Shown: positions 1-10,700 of the stretch, piece by piece
Layout: every line of letters starts with the position of its first letter
How positions within the stretch are numbered: position 1 is the stretch's first letter
Assembly (NCBI GenBank): GCA_026413225.1
Contig: CM048591.1
Location: forward strand, 74,736,052-74,800,051
Length of the DNA: 64,000 nucleotides
Reading direction: 5' to 3'
DNA from: Otis tarda
Taxonomy: Eukaryota; Chordata; Aves; Otidiformes; Otididae
Notes under the pieces: model-generated
Seen by the model: only the letters and a program-made list of their open reading frames with translations
Database searches by the model: none
Told to the model about the DNA's origin: nothing
Position numbers and translations under genes: made by a program

Positions 1-2299
1 GGAAACAGCACCAGCCTCTCTTCACCTGAGGCACGTGGTCTGCTTCAGCTGTGCCTCAGGCATGACGGGACAAATCAGACAGTTTCAGAGAATTATAAAA
101 GTCTGAACTGGGGGAGACCTGTAGAGGCCAACCACACAGGACGGAAGTAATCAAAGTGGAAATGAGGTTTTGGGAAGAGTGGCTAGATGGGCAAGAGTGA
201 GGTAGGTCCCCTGTGTGTCACTGACAGCTGCACACATTGAAAGTGTGGGACAAGAGGAAAATGCTACTGGAGTCTTACTACAATATCTCAAATAAATGCA
301 CTAGTTTTAAAATAGTACCACCTAACCAGAGAAGCTCAAAAGGCAGAAGTTTTTCTTTACAGATGGTATTGCTAATCTAATTTACTCGTACTGTTATGTG
401 CACGGAGGCACACAAATACAATTTTTTGCTACTGTTATGGACTTTTGAAAGTCATTATCTTTTAAATCAAGACCATGGAAATTAAAGTACACTTACAATT
501 GTATTTTTCTTAGAGCCTTTTGCAACAGCTTAAAAATATTTTCTTCCATCCTGCCTTTATGTTCTTTAAAAAAGGCATTTGAAACATGCATTAGTAGACC
601 AAACCATAGTCTGACATATGTCTACAGTATATAAATAAATATTGTTCTGTGTGGTATGTAATGACCCGTTAAAAAATAAACTTTTCTAAAGAAAACATAA
701 GGACCAAGCTGTTGTCCATGATGGGAAATTCTGAAAATATTTTTTAATTGAAATCAGAAGGGAAGGACATCTCAGGGTTGTTAGAAGTTTCTCTTCTGTT
801 GTGTCCTGGTTTTGCTGCATGCATTTATGTGCTGAGGCCATTTACTCTCGTCATACCACCAACCAGTCACTTGTGGTTGTTCTTTACAAAAACGCGGTGG
901 ATGCAGGAATATCTGCAAGGCCTGTGCAGACCTGCATCTTGGAGCCAAGCTAGCATGTCCTCATGGGCCGTACTCTACTTCCCTTCTGCTCCACAAACTT
1001 TAGGGCTACTGAAAAGCACCGAGCTTGAGTCACAGGATGCCAGCTGGGCCTAGAGGTTAGCTTAGCCCTGTGCAAGTAAGTCTCTTGGGCCTCTGCAAGA
1101 CCTGCAGTGAGTATCAGTCAGTGCCGGGGGTGTTTTGAACAGAGGTTACCCCTGCATGAAGTGCACAAGGATAATTTGTGCTGCCACGGCCAACTGTTGT
1201 GGTTGCATTAATCTTAAACCTTGGGATACCAGCTCCAGCCCTAAAAAGGATCGTTTCAATTTTTCCATCCCCGCCAGAATGTGCAATTAATCTGTAGATC
1301 ACCTTGTTGCAGGACTTTGAGGCTAGCAAAGAGTTTATATGGTTTTGAGAGGACAAATTGGTGGAGGATGGCCAAACACACAGAAAGTCACTGCTGGGTC
1401 AGTAAGTCCCTGAGCTGCAAACAGGTAGAGGCCAGGGGGCTTTCCTTCTTCACCCCTTTTTGGCTCTGGGTGGTACTGGACTGGAAAGATCTTTGATCTA
1501 AACAACCATTACCTCTACATGCTGCAGCTAAGCCTTTGCATGCAAAAGCAGTGGAGCATAGCAAAGACACTCCATCCGCTCCTGTACCCTGGCACACTGC
1601 CCCAGAAAGAGGCGTTACCAGGAAGGTTGTTTATATGTTGGGTTAATGTTTATCCCAAGCTTGAGCTTCTCATCCAGGGTGAAGGAGAGAGCTAAGGGAC
1701 AAGGCACTGCCCATGAGTGAGAACCAACAACACCTTGTAGCAGGAGCTATCCCACAGTGCTGTTTCTCCTCCAACTTGCAGGCTGGGCAACCTCCTGCCA
1801 CCATCACAGGTACAAGACCTGGGGCTGGCTCTCTTCCCATTTAAGAGCTCCCTTTGGTGGCCTGAGCCAAAGCTGGGACTTCTCCAGACATTTCTGAGTG
1901 CTAAGAGCTCCTCTACAGAACATGAGCTCTGTTGGGCTTAGGGACATGCCAGGTGCAAGCAGACAAACCACTTCCCCATGCCAGGGCCGTAGTGGTGGGA
2001 GCTAATGTAATTTAATGCCCTCCGAGGTAATTTAACCCTTTTCCTGGAGCTCAGTGTGAGGCTGTGGGCCACACCGATATGCTAAATCATGAGAATGCCC
2101 CTGTACGCTTTCTGTTTGGCCTCAGGAGCTCTCCAGAAAGGAAAACTCAGCATGCTGAGTTAGTCACTCTGCAGCCAGATGCTTGCTTTAGGCCTACAGT
2201 CCACTGCCACTGAGACAAAGTCCCCTTTTCATCTTGTTTACTAACTGATGGCTCCTGCAGGTGCAAAGTCTGGCTTCGAGATTTCAGCTAGTGGATCAC
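1..2299. other. No recognised gene; possible 3' end of an upstream neighbour
   Basis: The first 700 bases are A/T-rich, with TATAAATAAATATT near 632 and AAATAAACTTTT near 674, which could belong to a 3' UTR. In humans TBC1D2 lies upstream of CORO2A on the same strand, so this could be its tail, but no coding exon is seen. From 700 to 2299 I find only short chance open frames. Confidence 0.3.
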
Positions 2300-3450
2300 T
2301 GTCGTAGTTCAGCCCCGATAAGGACCAGACTACGCAGTCTCTCTCTCACTCCCCCTACCCTCCGAGAGAACAGGGAGAGAAAATATAAGAAAAATGGCTC
2401 GAGGTTTGAGATAAGGACAGGGAAAAATCCTTAAAGTTACCGTCACGGACAAACCAGACTCAACTTGGGGAAAACTATTCATTTATTACTACAAACAGCA
2501 GGAGAATGAGACAGAGAACAAGATAACTTCCCCCCACCCCTCCCTCTTCCCAAACTTAACATTATCTCTACTACCTTCCCCTCCTGAGTGGCACGGGGTG
2601 GGGGGAAGAGGGAATGGAGGTTGCAGTCAGTTCATCATACGTTGTTTCACGCCGCTGCTTCATGGTCGGGGGAAAATCTCCTCGCATTCCTCCCCTGCTC
2701 CGTTGTGGGGTCCCACCCATACGCCACAGTCCTTCGTGAAACCGCTCTGGCGTGGGTCATCTCTTCCATGGAGTACAGTCTCTCCAGAACGGCTGTCCCA
2801 GCGGGCCCTCCACGGGCCACAGCCGCCTTTAGGCATCCACCTCCCCCGGTACGGGGTCCTTCACGGGCTCCAAGTGGATCTCTGCTCCTCCATGGACCTC
2901 CATGGGCTGTAGGGGGACAACCTGCTCCACCATGGTCGTCACCACAGGCTGCAGGGGAATCTTGGCCAGGAGCTGCATTAGTCCTCCCCCTCCTTCTTTA
3001 CTGACCTTGGCGTCTGCAGCCGTTCCTTACAACAGGCTGGGAGATGTCTCTCAGGATCTTTTTTACATCTTATTCACTTCTCATCTCCTCTCCACTTCTT
3101 GCAGCTGGGCCGGGCCAAGTTGGGCCCAGTCAGCTGCCTGGCAGGAGGCCAGAGGGTGAGGCCTGCAAGGCCCATGAGGCCTGCGCCTCCCCCTCTGCGC
3201 CTCTGCCCCCGCTCAGCTTATTCACATCTTCTCTTCTCTCTTTTTTGTTTCTGTTTTCCCCTTCTTAAATACGTTATCGCAGAAGCGTTATCACGGGACA
3301 TTCTGCTACCAATCGCCTCGGCCTTGGGCAGCAGCAGGTCCGCCCTAGGCCTGGCTGAGTCCACTAAACAAAGGGGAGCGACTTCTAGAGTTTCCTACAG
3401 AAGCTGCCACCTTCGGCCCCCCCTCACTAAACAAAACCACGTCCACGACA
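2300..3450 (-). mobile_element. Solo ERVL-like LTR, copy A
   Basis: The element starts TG (2300) and ends CA (3450) on the + strand and is flanked by a perfect 5-bp duplication, ATCAC (2295-2299 and 3451-3455), which fixes both ends. On the minus strand it has a promoter-like AACGTATTTAAG box near 3265 and repeated CTGCAGCC...GTGG units. Length is 1151 bp with no internal viral sequence attached, so it is a solo LTR left by LTR-LTR recombination. It resembles a long bird ERVL LTR family, and a 5-bp duplication is usual for ERVL. A related copy lies at 13021-14118. Confidence 0.85.
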
Positions 3451-4448
3451 ATCACTATCTGCTCTGTTTTAAAGCTTAGTTTTCATAATACAGAACCTCT
3501 TTGGCATATTCTGCTGCCAAGCTGGTAGGCAGTTTTGAGACTTGAGGCAACATCCAAGGTAAGTAAAATTAAATGTCTAGGTCCCTTGCTAAAAAATAGT
3601 ACACTGCCCAACATCAGAGCCCCCTGCTGAAAATGATACCTTTGTTTTTTCTTTTATAAAGCGATTCTGTTAGTACAAAAGTATTGCTTATGACAACATT
3701 TTGCAGGGAGGATAAGTTCCAAAAGGAAATTATAACCAACGGATATTTTTTTCTTCATCTCCCGATAATGTAACATTTTTCAACATGATAAAAGCTCTTG
3801 CACATTGAGGGGGAATCACAATGCTACAGACTCTGAAAAGACTTCCAGTGTTGACACTGCCATCACAATGGAGTTTTAAATCAGTCTCTGAAGCTGGGCG
3901 GTGTTCCATGGGCCCAGCTTCCACCCTACCCCTCCATGCCACGTACTCCTCTACATGTGGCAGAGTCACTGATGTTGAACTTCGCAGGACTGAAAGTATT
4001 TGCGGTGGGAGAAGTGGGACCTAGGGAAGTTCTTGTTAAATACGATGCTAATTAGGTATTACTAATTAGCGGCTTCCTCCACACGGCTCCATCCAAACCT
4101 GCCACGGGCATGTCAGGCCCCATGTCCTCAGCAGAGTGGGATGAAGTGGAGTACAGTGCTTGCTGCAGCACCTCCTCTTCAGTGCCGATGTACTGGGCTG
4201 TGTGCTAGTATCACATAGCCTTGAACTAAATCTGTTTAAGGATATTGTGTTTGCAAACCAGTCATGCCCTTCCTAGGGCTGCAAGGTGTATCACGAAGCA
4301 GAAAGCTGTTTTCCTTCTGTCTCATCTCATCCAGTTCTGCAAGGCAGAACCCTACAAGGCAGGACCCTGCTCCTTGGGGGACCCTCCAGCTAGGTGAGAG
4401 GTGCTTTATCCACACCTGCACAGATACCACGACTGTGGCTGCACTAGT
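3451..4448. other. Non-coding sequence between two LTR insertions
   Basis: Unremarkable A/T-rich sequence between the LTR ending at 3450 and the LTR starting at 4449. No gene, tRNA or repeat recognised. Confidence 0.5.
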
Positions 4449-5016
4449 TGTTCTGGTTTCAGCAGCGATGGAGTTAATTTCCCTATCAGTAGCCAACATG
4501 TTTTGGATTTTGTATGTGAAGAATGTTGATAAACACCCTGATGATACCAGCTGTTTTTAATGAGACCAAGGACACTGTTTGGATTCCCAGGTCTTGCTGA
4601 TCTGCAGGTGCAGGAAGCTGGGAGGGGTATAGCCACAACAGTTCCCAGGCTGGCCAAAAGGAGTACTCAATAACATAGACACTGTGCTCAGTATGTGAGG
4701 GGGGGTTGGACGGGGGTGGGCAACTCTCTTCCTCTTACTCATTTGCTTGCTGCTCTGTTTCGTTTCTGTGATCACTGTTCAGGACAGGCTGTATCAGCCG
4801 TTGGGATGCTGGCTGATGAGAAATTGTGCATTGTTTGGTTTTATATTTTAGTGTCCTTATATTCTCTTATTATTGTCATTTTCCTTTGCTATTCTAGTAA
4901 GCTGTCTTGATCTCAACCCACAAGTTTTCTTTGCTTCCCAATTTATCTCCCCCATCCCACTGGGGAGGTGGAGGGAGAGCAAGCAACTGTGTGGTGACCA
5001 GGGCAAAACCACCACA
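4449..5016 (+). mobile_element. ERV LTR, left arm of a composite element
   Basis: It begins TGTTCTGGTTTCAGC and ends ...CCACCACA, then a 7-base spacer (gtctttt) and a lysine-tRNA primer-binding site (TGGCACCC) at 5024. The order (U3 with a degraded TATA-like region near 4690, a T-rich R segment, then GATCTCAACCCACAAGTTTTC and CCCCCATCCCACTGGGG in U5) matches a very common bird ERV LTR family. No internal viral genes follow; instead the primer-binding site runs on into a nearly complete tRNA complement and then an inverted LTR end. Confidence 0.8.
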
Positions 5017-5023
5017 GTCTTTT

Positions 5024-5098
5024 TGGCACCCGACATGGGCTCAAATCTACGACCCTGAGATTCAGGGTCTTATGCTCTACTGACTGATCTAGCCAGGC
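5024..5098 (-). pseudogene. tRNA-Lys-derived sequence copied from a retroviral primer
   Basis: Read on the minus strand this is a 75-nt, nearly full-length tRNA resembling tRNA-Lys(CTT), including a genome-encoded 3' CCA that is normally added after transcription. D-arm, anticodon-arm and T-arm sequences are recognisable. It is damaged: the anticodon position reads CTG, T33 is C, and the acceptor stem has mismatches, so a working tRNA gene is unlikely. The CCA abuts exactly the spacer and LTR end on its 3' side, as expected if a primer tRNA joined to minus-strand strong-stop DNA was copied into the genome. Confidence 0.8.
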
Positions 5099-5106
5099 TC
5101 CTTCAT

Positions 5107-5183
5107 GCCCCATGCTGGGCGCCAAAAAGACTGTTGTATTTTAGCCCTGGTCACCACACAGCTGCTTGCTCTCCCTCTCCTTC
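5107..5183 (-). mobile_element. Inverted U5-PBS end of a second ERV LTR
   Basis: Minus-strand reading: an LTR end (…CAACA), a 7-base spacer (gtctttt) and an 18-nt lysine primer-binding site (5107-5124, beginning TGGCGCCCAGCATGGGGC). Eight bases (5099-5106) then separate it from the tRNA 5' end. Roughly 60 bp (5125-5183) is an inverted repeat of 4965-5023, about 90 % identical in the inner 53 bp. Beyond about 5185 the two arms no longer match, so the outer limit of this LTR is not determined; it may extend towards 5440. Confidence 0.7.
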
Positions 5184-5189
5184 TCCTTC

Positions 5190-6399
5190 TCTGGGGCTGC
5201 TGGAGACTCTTTACACAGTGTGACAAGTGTCGTGTGGGGGTGTGCTTTGCCACAAGCCACCTCCACAGACACAAGCACCCAGCAGCAGTTGCTCAGCCAG
5301 GCCCTTGTTGTTGGATGACCAGTTGAGAAGTCCTAGGAAAGAAGACAGAGAGTAGAGTTCATCCCAATCACTGAGGTCACCCCAGTACAGAGAGCAGTCC
5401 CAGCCACCCAGCCTTAGACTGCAAAGGGGAATGGGCAGCAAAACCCATTCACTCTGTCAGCACCTAAAACAGCTCTGAGGAACGGAGCTTGCGCACGACC
5501 AGCACAGCTAGATGCTGACACTGGACAAGGCTGCAGGCAGTGGAAATGTTTCCCACCAATAACCTCAAGCAAAGACATCTTTGTCCTCCCCTCAGTCCTG
5601 CATGCACTCTTCTTCAATCAGGGCTGGAGCGCAGCATGTGTGAAAGGAAGCACTGAAAATCATCTGTGCATCAGCACGTGACCTGTCTTGGACTTCTCAA
5701 TGGTGAAGATGCGGGCACGTGCTGCAAGGGTCTGGAGGGGTTCCAGAAGTCATCTCAATTCCCGTAGGCAAGGCAGGTGCAGGACAGCTGCTGCACAAGC
5801 AGCCACAATTCGTGTCCACAGCTGGATTGCTTCTTGTGCTCAAACCATGGACAATGCTTCCCAACAGTCGTGTCTCTGCTCGGCTGTGTCAGTCTCCTGG
5901 ATTGTCCCGTCCTGGCAGCAAGGCATAGAGATCAATCTTGAGGGCTGCTGGTTGCTTCCAAAATTCTGCTCAACTCCCTCAAATGATTCAGTGGGACTGC
6001 TTTTGTCAAGGGCCTGTTTTTCTTTCCCCAAAAGGACTTCAGCTGCCCTGAGGGACTGGCAGAGTCCCAACTCACCACCACAGAATCAAAGCAGAGACAC
6101 CTGAACTGCAGCATCTCACTTGGGGAGGACACTCAGTTTCGCAGCCTTGTCACAGCCGCTAGCTCAGCCCAGAACTGCCACTGCTACCCGCAGGCTGGTG
6201 GGACTGAAGCATGGCGATGCACCAGCTGTCTCAGGCTCTGTTCAGGCAGGACCAGAGGGGTGTCGGCTGAGTGGCCAAGGACATCTGCTCTGCCTTTTGA
6301 TCTTGGGCACTGCTATCTACTTGCCAGGTTCCTCACCCAGGGTACCAAGCGGCCTGCAGCGCTGCCAAGGTGGCCAGCTAACCCCCAAGTCTGAGTGTG
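5190..6399. other. Sequence between the LTR composite and the CpG island
   Basis: The first 250 bp may continue the inverted LTR but I cannot identify them. Open frames on both strands in 5688-6132 overlap each other and resemble no protein I know. GC content rises from about 6130 into the CpG island. Confidence 0.4.
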
Positions 6400-7780
6400 A
6401 GCTCGGTCAGCATGAGAAGCTTTCCAGAGCCATTTGCCACCGGTGGAGGCCCTGCGGCTTTGGGCCCGCGTGGGCCAGTGTCTCTCCCTCTGCCAGGGAC
6501 CGCTCAGCCAGCAGCCAGAGGCTGTCACACCGATGGGGTGTGTGCAGTGTTCAGGGTCCAGCGCCCAGTACCCGGTGGTCACACCAATGACACGGGGAGC
6601 GTGCCACCGTGTCCCCAGCAGCTCTGTGAGCTGAGGCAAGGCCCGCAGGTGGGTACCCTCACGCAGGTGATGGCACAGTCCCGGCGCTGCCAGGATGATC
6701 TCCTAGGACAAGGTGCCCAGCCGCCACAATGCACCTCCGGGCACGGACCCGGGGGTCCCACCCGCAGCGGAGACGCTGATGGGGAACCGCGCACGTCGGC
6801 CGTGCGGGCCGGCTCCCCGAGCGCAGGGAAAGGCGAGGCGCTTCAGCACTTTTCCGCGGTTACGGGGGGGCTCTCCCCACGACCGCACCCGAACCCCCCG
6901 GCTGATCACGCCCAGGCGCTGGGGCACAGCCGCGCTATCGGACCGGACCTCCCCGGCAGCTCTGCGGGCTCAGGCTCCCGCATCGCGGGGATCGGGGTCA
7001 CTCCCCCCTCCCCGGCACCTCCGGGCTGCGGGGCGCGGCGTGGGGGGCGGGCCGGGGCGGGGACGGCGGGCGGGCCGCGGCGGGGGCTGGGCACAGGAAA
7101 GGCACGGCACAGCGCGGCTCCCATGCCCAAACCCTGCGCTGCCAGACGTCCGCCACGAGCGGCAAGGTACAGGACCGGGGTGAGGAGGGAGCGTGGGGCC
7201 GGGACACGCGTGGGTAGGGCCGGCCGGGACACCTGCCGCAGCCCGAGGCCTGCGGAGCCCGGCGGTGCTGGAGGGGGATCTGCCCTGCCCCGGGGTGCCG
7301 CGGCCCCCGCCGGCCACACCTCGCTTTGTGCGGAGCCGGAGCCGCCGCCACGGGGGCTCAAGAGAGCCGGGGGTGGGAGGGATGCGGCGGCCGCGGCATC
7401 TCCCGGCGGCTGCGGCGGGAGCGGGGCTTCCCCGCCGGTGCTGTCCGCTACCTCCTCCCCGGGCAGCATCCCCGCCCTGCCCTCGGGCCGTTCCGTTCCT
7501 CCAGGGGAAACTGGGAACCGGTCCGCGGGAGGAGCCCGCCGGCCCGGGGGGCGTGGGTGGAGGGGGGGCTGCAGCCGGCCGTGCTCCGCTGCGAGGTGCG
7601 GGGCCGGTGCGCGGAGCAGCCGGGCTCCTCGGCGGCTTGAGGCAGGTTCAGCATCGTGGTGCCTGCCCGGGAAGGCTGCGCCTCTCCCTGCCCAGCCTGC
7701 CTCCCTGCAGGGTTTGGCCTCCGCTTAACTTTGCTCGTGATACCGAGAGAAGCCTCATCTCCGGCTCCGTGCGTGCCTGT
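6400..7780 (+). promoter_or_regulatory. CpG island, candidate CORO2A promoter and first exon
   Basis: GC content and CpG density rise sharply, with clustered GC boxes (GGGGCGGG-type) around 7040-7090 and no obvious TATA box, as in a CpG-island promoter. It is the only such island in the window and lies upstream of CORO2A, whose first coding exon needs a 5' leader exon. Candidate splice donors on the + strand include AAG|GTACAG (exon end 7166), GGG|GTGAGG (exon end 7179) and CCT|GTGAGT (exon end 7778). Long open frames here on both strands follow from the base composition and are not taken as genes. The link to CORO2A is inference; it could serve another or a divergent transcript. Confidence 0.6.
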
Positions 7781-10700
7781 GAGTGGTCGAATTTGGCCCC
7801 TTTGTGGGGGAGTCACAGAGATTTTGGGCGCCTGGTGTCGGGGCAGGTCGCACCTTGCGCTGAGCATGGTGACAGCCACAGAAATGACACCTGGGCTGTG
7901 CTCTTTGGGGTCTCCGGGTGCCAGTCCCCCCTTCAGGGCAAGCCCTCAAAGGGGTCTCGCTTTCAGGCAGCACATCTTTGGAGGGCGGCTTCGTCCCATG
8001 GGCCCGGCCTTGACCCCGCAGCTCTGTCAGGGGCGAAGGCAGGCCTTGTGAAGGGATATGCAATGATGACAGCACTCTGCATAAAAGTCCCCGGTGGCCT
8101 GGGGAGGCCAGCTCTGTGCAGTGTCTTGCTGAACACCTATTGTTCGCCCTGCAGGGAGTGGTGCTCTCCTTGTCTTGCTCTGGAGTATGGGAAAGCAACC
8201 CTGCAGCATCCTGGCTGTTCCTGATCCCCACCTCGTTCACTTACACCTCCGAAGCAACCACCGTGTTTGCTGCAGTCCCTGTAAAGGGAAATTGGCTGGG
8301 CAGGCTTAACCTCTTCTGGTCTCTTGGGTGCTCACAAGAGTGATTTCTGCAGAGGGTTCGGAGAACACTTGGGGTGAGGTTGGGTGTTGCTTGCCTTTTA
8401 AGCTTCCCAACGCAGGCTCCCCAGTGGGTTAACAAAGGAGCAGCCTGTGTAACCCTGCTGTTCCCTTTGTTCTCCTGCTGGCTTTGCCCTCTTTGGAGAG
8501 CTCAGATCTCTCCTGGTTTGATCAGAGATAGGGAGTGACTGATGGAGACACGCAGGGAGTTCACGTTTTAGTGCGAGCATTTCAGGAAACTCTACAGCAA
8601 AGCTTTGGGAGGCGAGATAGGGGGGAGCTGGTTGCTTCTTAGAGAAAAGGCAAAAAGCAGATGTTTTCATCTGTGCTGATGTTGTTTTGTGAATTAGCAT
8701 TATTGCAGACAAGCTATAGCTCCATCAATGAGAGGTATTTCAAATTTATTCAATCCATTAGGCTGTAGCCACAAATCAAACCCCATCATCTCCATAGCGA
8801 CTGCCATAGACCTGGGAAATGTGAAACCCAGGCACTGGAGATGTTTGGACAAAGAGCCAGACAATTCTGCTGCCTGCACCTCAACTCTGCCTCGAGCTAC
8901 TGCTGACCTCTCTTCCTCAGAGGCAAAGTAGCTCTGTACGAGTGTGATGGTTTTGCAAGTCCGTAGGGAGAGGAAGACCGCTGCCCTCTGCATCAGCCTA
9001 GCTGGCAACATTGCTCACCTCTTTCCCATCAGTCAGACCGGTTGCTGGCTGTGTCTGTGCAGCCAGTGGGTTTCCTGATAGCAGGTCAGGACATCTCCAG
9101 ATGTGGTGGGCTCCTCACTCTCCTTTTCACCCCTGCGTAATTTCTGCCTGTCTCTCGAGTGTGTTGGTTTGTTCCCTCTGAGCAGATTTCTCGCTCAGAA
9201 AATGTCAGTAATGGATAATATTTTGAATGTTTCTGTATCTGCTGCATGTGTTAGTAGCTGGTTAGTGATTTTGGGTTGTCTGACCCTGTGGCGTGTTTCT
9301 GTGAGTCTCTTTCTAGGTGGGTTGGCACTGGGCAGGCTGCTGGTTTCTGGAACCAGTTTGTGGTAGCTGTGCAAGAGCAGCTCTTCCTTGCCCGTGGGCT
9401 GTTTGCTCTGCCAGATGCCTGAGTGCTATGCGGACTGTGTTTTAGGGATGTGTGCTCAAGTACGGAGCAGGTCCCTATGCTGTGAGCTGCAGGTGCCCAG
9501 GCAGATGGGCCCTTCAGTGTTACAGAGACTTAGGGAGAGAACTGAAGGCTTTGGCAAATCCCTAGATGTGAAGGTGATGTTTTGGAGTGAGACAGCTGCC
9601 TCAGGGGCAAGCTAAGGTAGATTTTGTGCATGACCTTCCAGGCTCCTCATATGTTGTGGTCAGTTTGCTGCCTCTGATGTTCTTTATTCCTTGTCCCACA
9701 GTGGCTGAAGTCTTCATCCCACGCTGGTGGGCCCTGATTTCCACAGCAGGGCTTTTGACGGGGAAACTGTTGGAGGGTGGGTTGTGACAGGGTATGACAG
9801 AGACCTTCTGTGAAGAAACAGGTTGGAGGGAGACTGTCCCAGATCAGCTCCCCACCATCTGCTCTTGGTTGGTCCAAAGAGACCTCAGCAGAGTTCTGAT
9901 CCTTAATGGCCAGACTCTGTTCTCTGCTCTCATCAATAAACCTTCTCCAGCAGTGTTTGTTTGAAGTGTTTGCTTTGACAAAAAAAAAAAAATTCCACCA
10001 CCTTGTCTGAGTACTCCTAGCTGCCAGTTATAAACAGCAGCAGTCTTTTTTGGCAATACAATGGTAACCAGTATTACAGCTGGCCAGTGGGCTGATGTCT
10101 GGGTGGCTGCTGAGGAACTTGCTGCTCAACCTCCTGCTCAGACCCAAGAGGACCTGCAGATCCATTCCTGGTGAGGCTGGACAGCGGCTGCTCTTTGAAA
10201 CAGTCGGGGCTGGCTGCCTCTTGATGCACAACAGGGCTGCAGATGGTCTGGTCTCTTGCTCTCATGGCAAGAAGATACCGGAGCAATAGTGTGGTGAGGT
10301 GTTTCACATCTAGTCATTACCTGGCTTCCCTTAAGTGCACGTTAAGCTGCTCTGGCTGCAGAGAGCTGACTGAAGCAAGCAGCCTGCAGCACATAGCAAT
10401 TACGCTGACGCGCCTTCTGCCTCTCCGCAGGAGAAACAGGAAAGACCTTTAGATCATCCAGGAGGCTGTATGGGCTGACGGGGGTTTGACACTCACAGCG
10501 CTATACTGGCTTGCAAGTAGAAGCCAGACTGGCCTAGAATTTCCAGGGATTTCCTCTCTGCGGTATTACAGGCTTGCCAGCAATTCTCCATTTTGAAAAT
10601 ACACCCCGCAGAGCTCTATTAGGGTAATGCTGATGCTTTACTATTTCCAAAGCACTTTGAAATTCACAAACAGGACTTTCTGACCCTCGGCCAAGCAAAG

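Noticed and set aside
2588-3004. 138-codon + strand open frame
   Set aside because: Antisense frame inside the solo LTR at 2300-3450; no protein similarity recognised.
5688-6104. 138-codon + strand frame and opposing minus frames, considered as viral gag remnant beside the LTR composite
   Set aside because: No gag or other retroviral motif is visible, and both composite arms point inward, so no internal viral sequence is expected here.
7123-7166. Use of the GTACAG donor (exon end 7166) with the ATG at 7123
   Set aside because: That splice would be out of frame with the coronin ATG; only the donor at 7180 keeps phase 0, so this choice was not put forward as an N-terminal extension.
6397-7728. 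443-codon + strand open frame and overlapping minus-strand frames
   Set aside because: The frame is rich in G, A, P and R because the DNA is a CpG island; long frames are open on both strands at once and no domain is recognisable.
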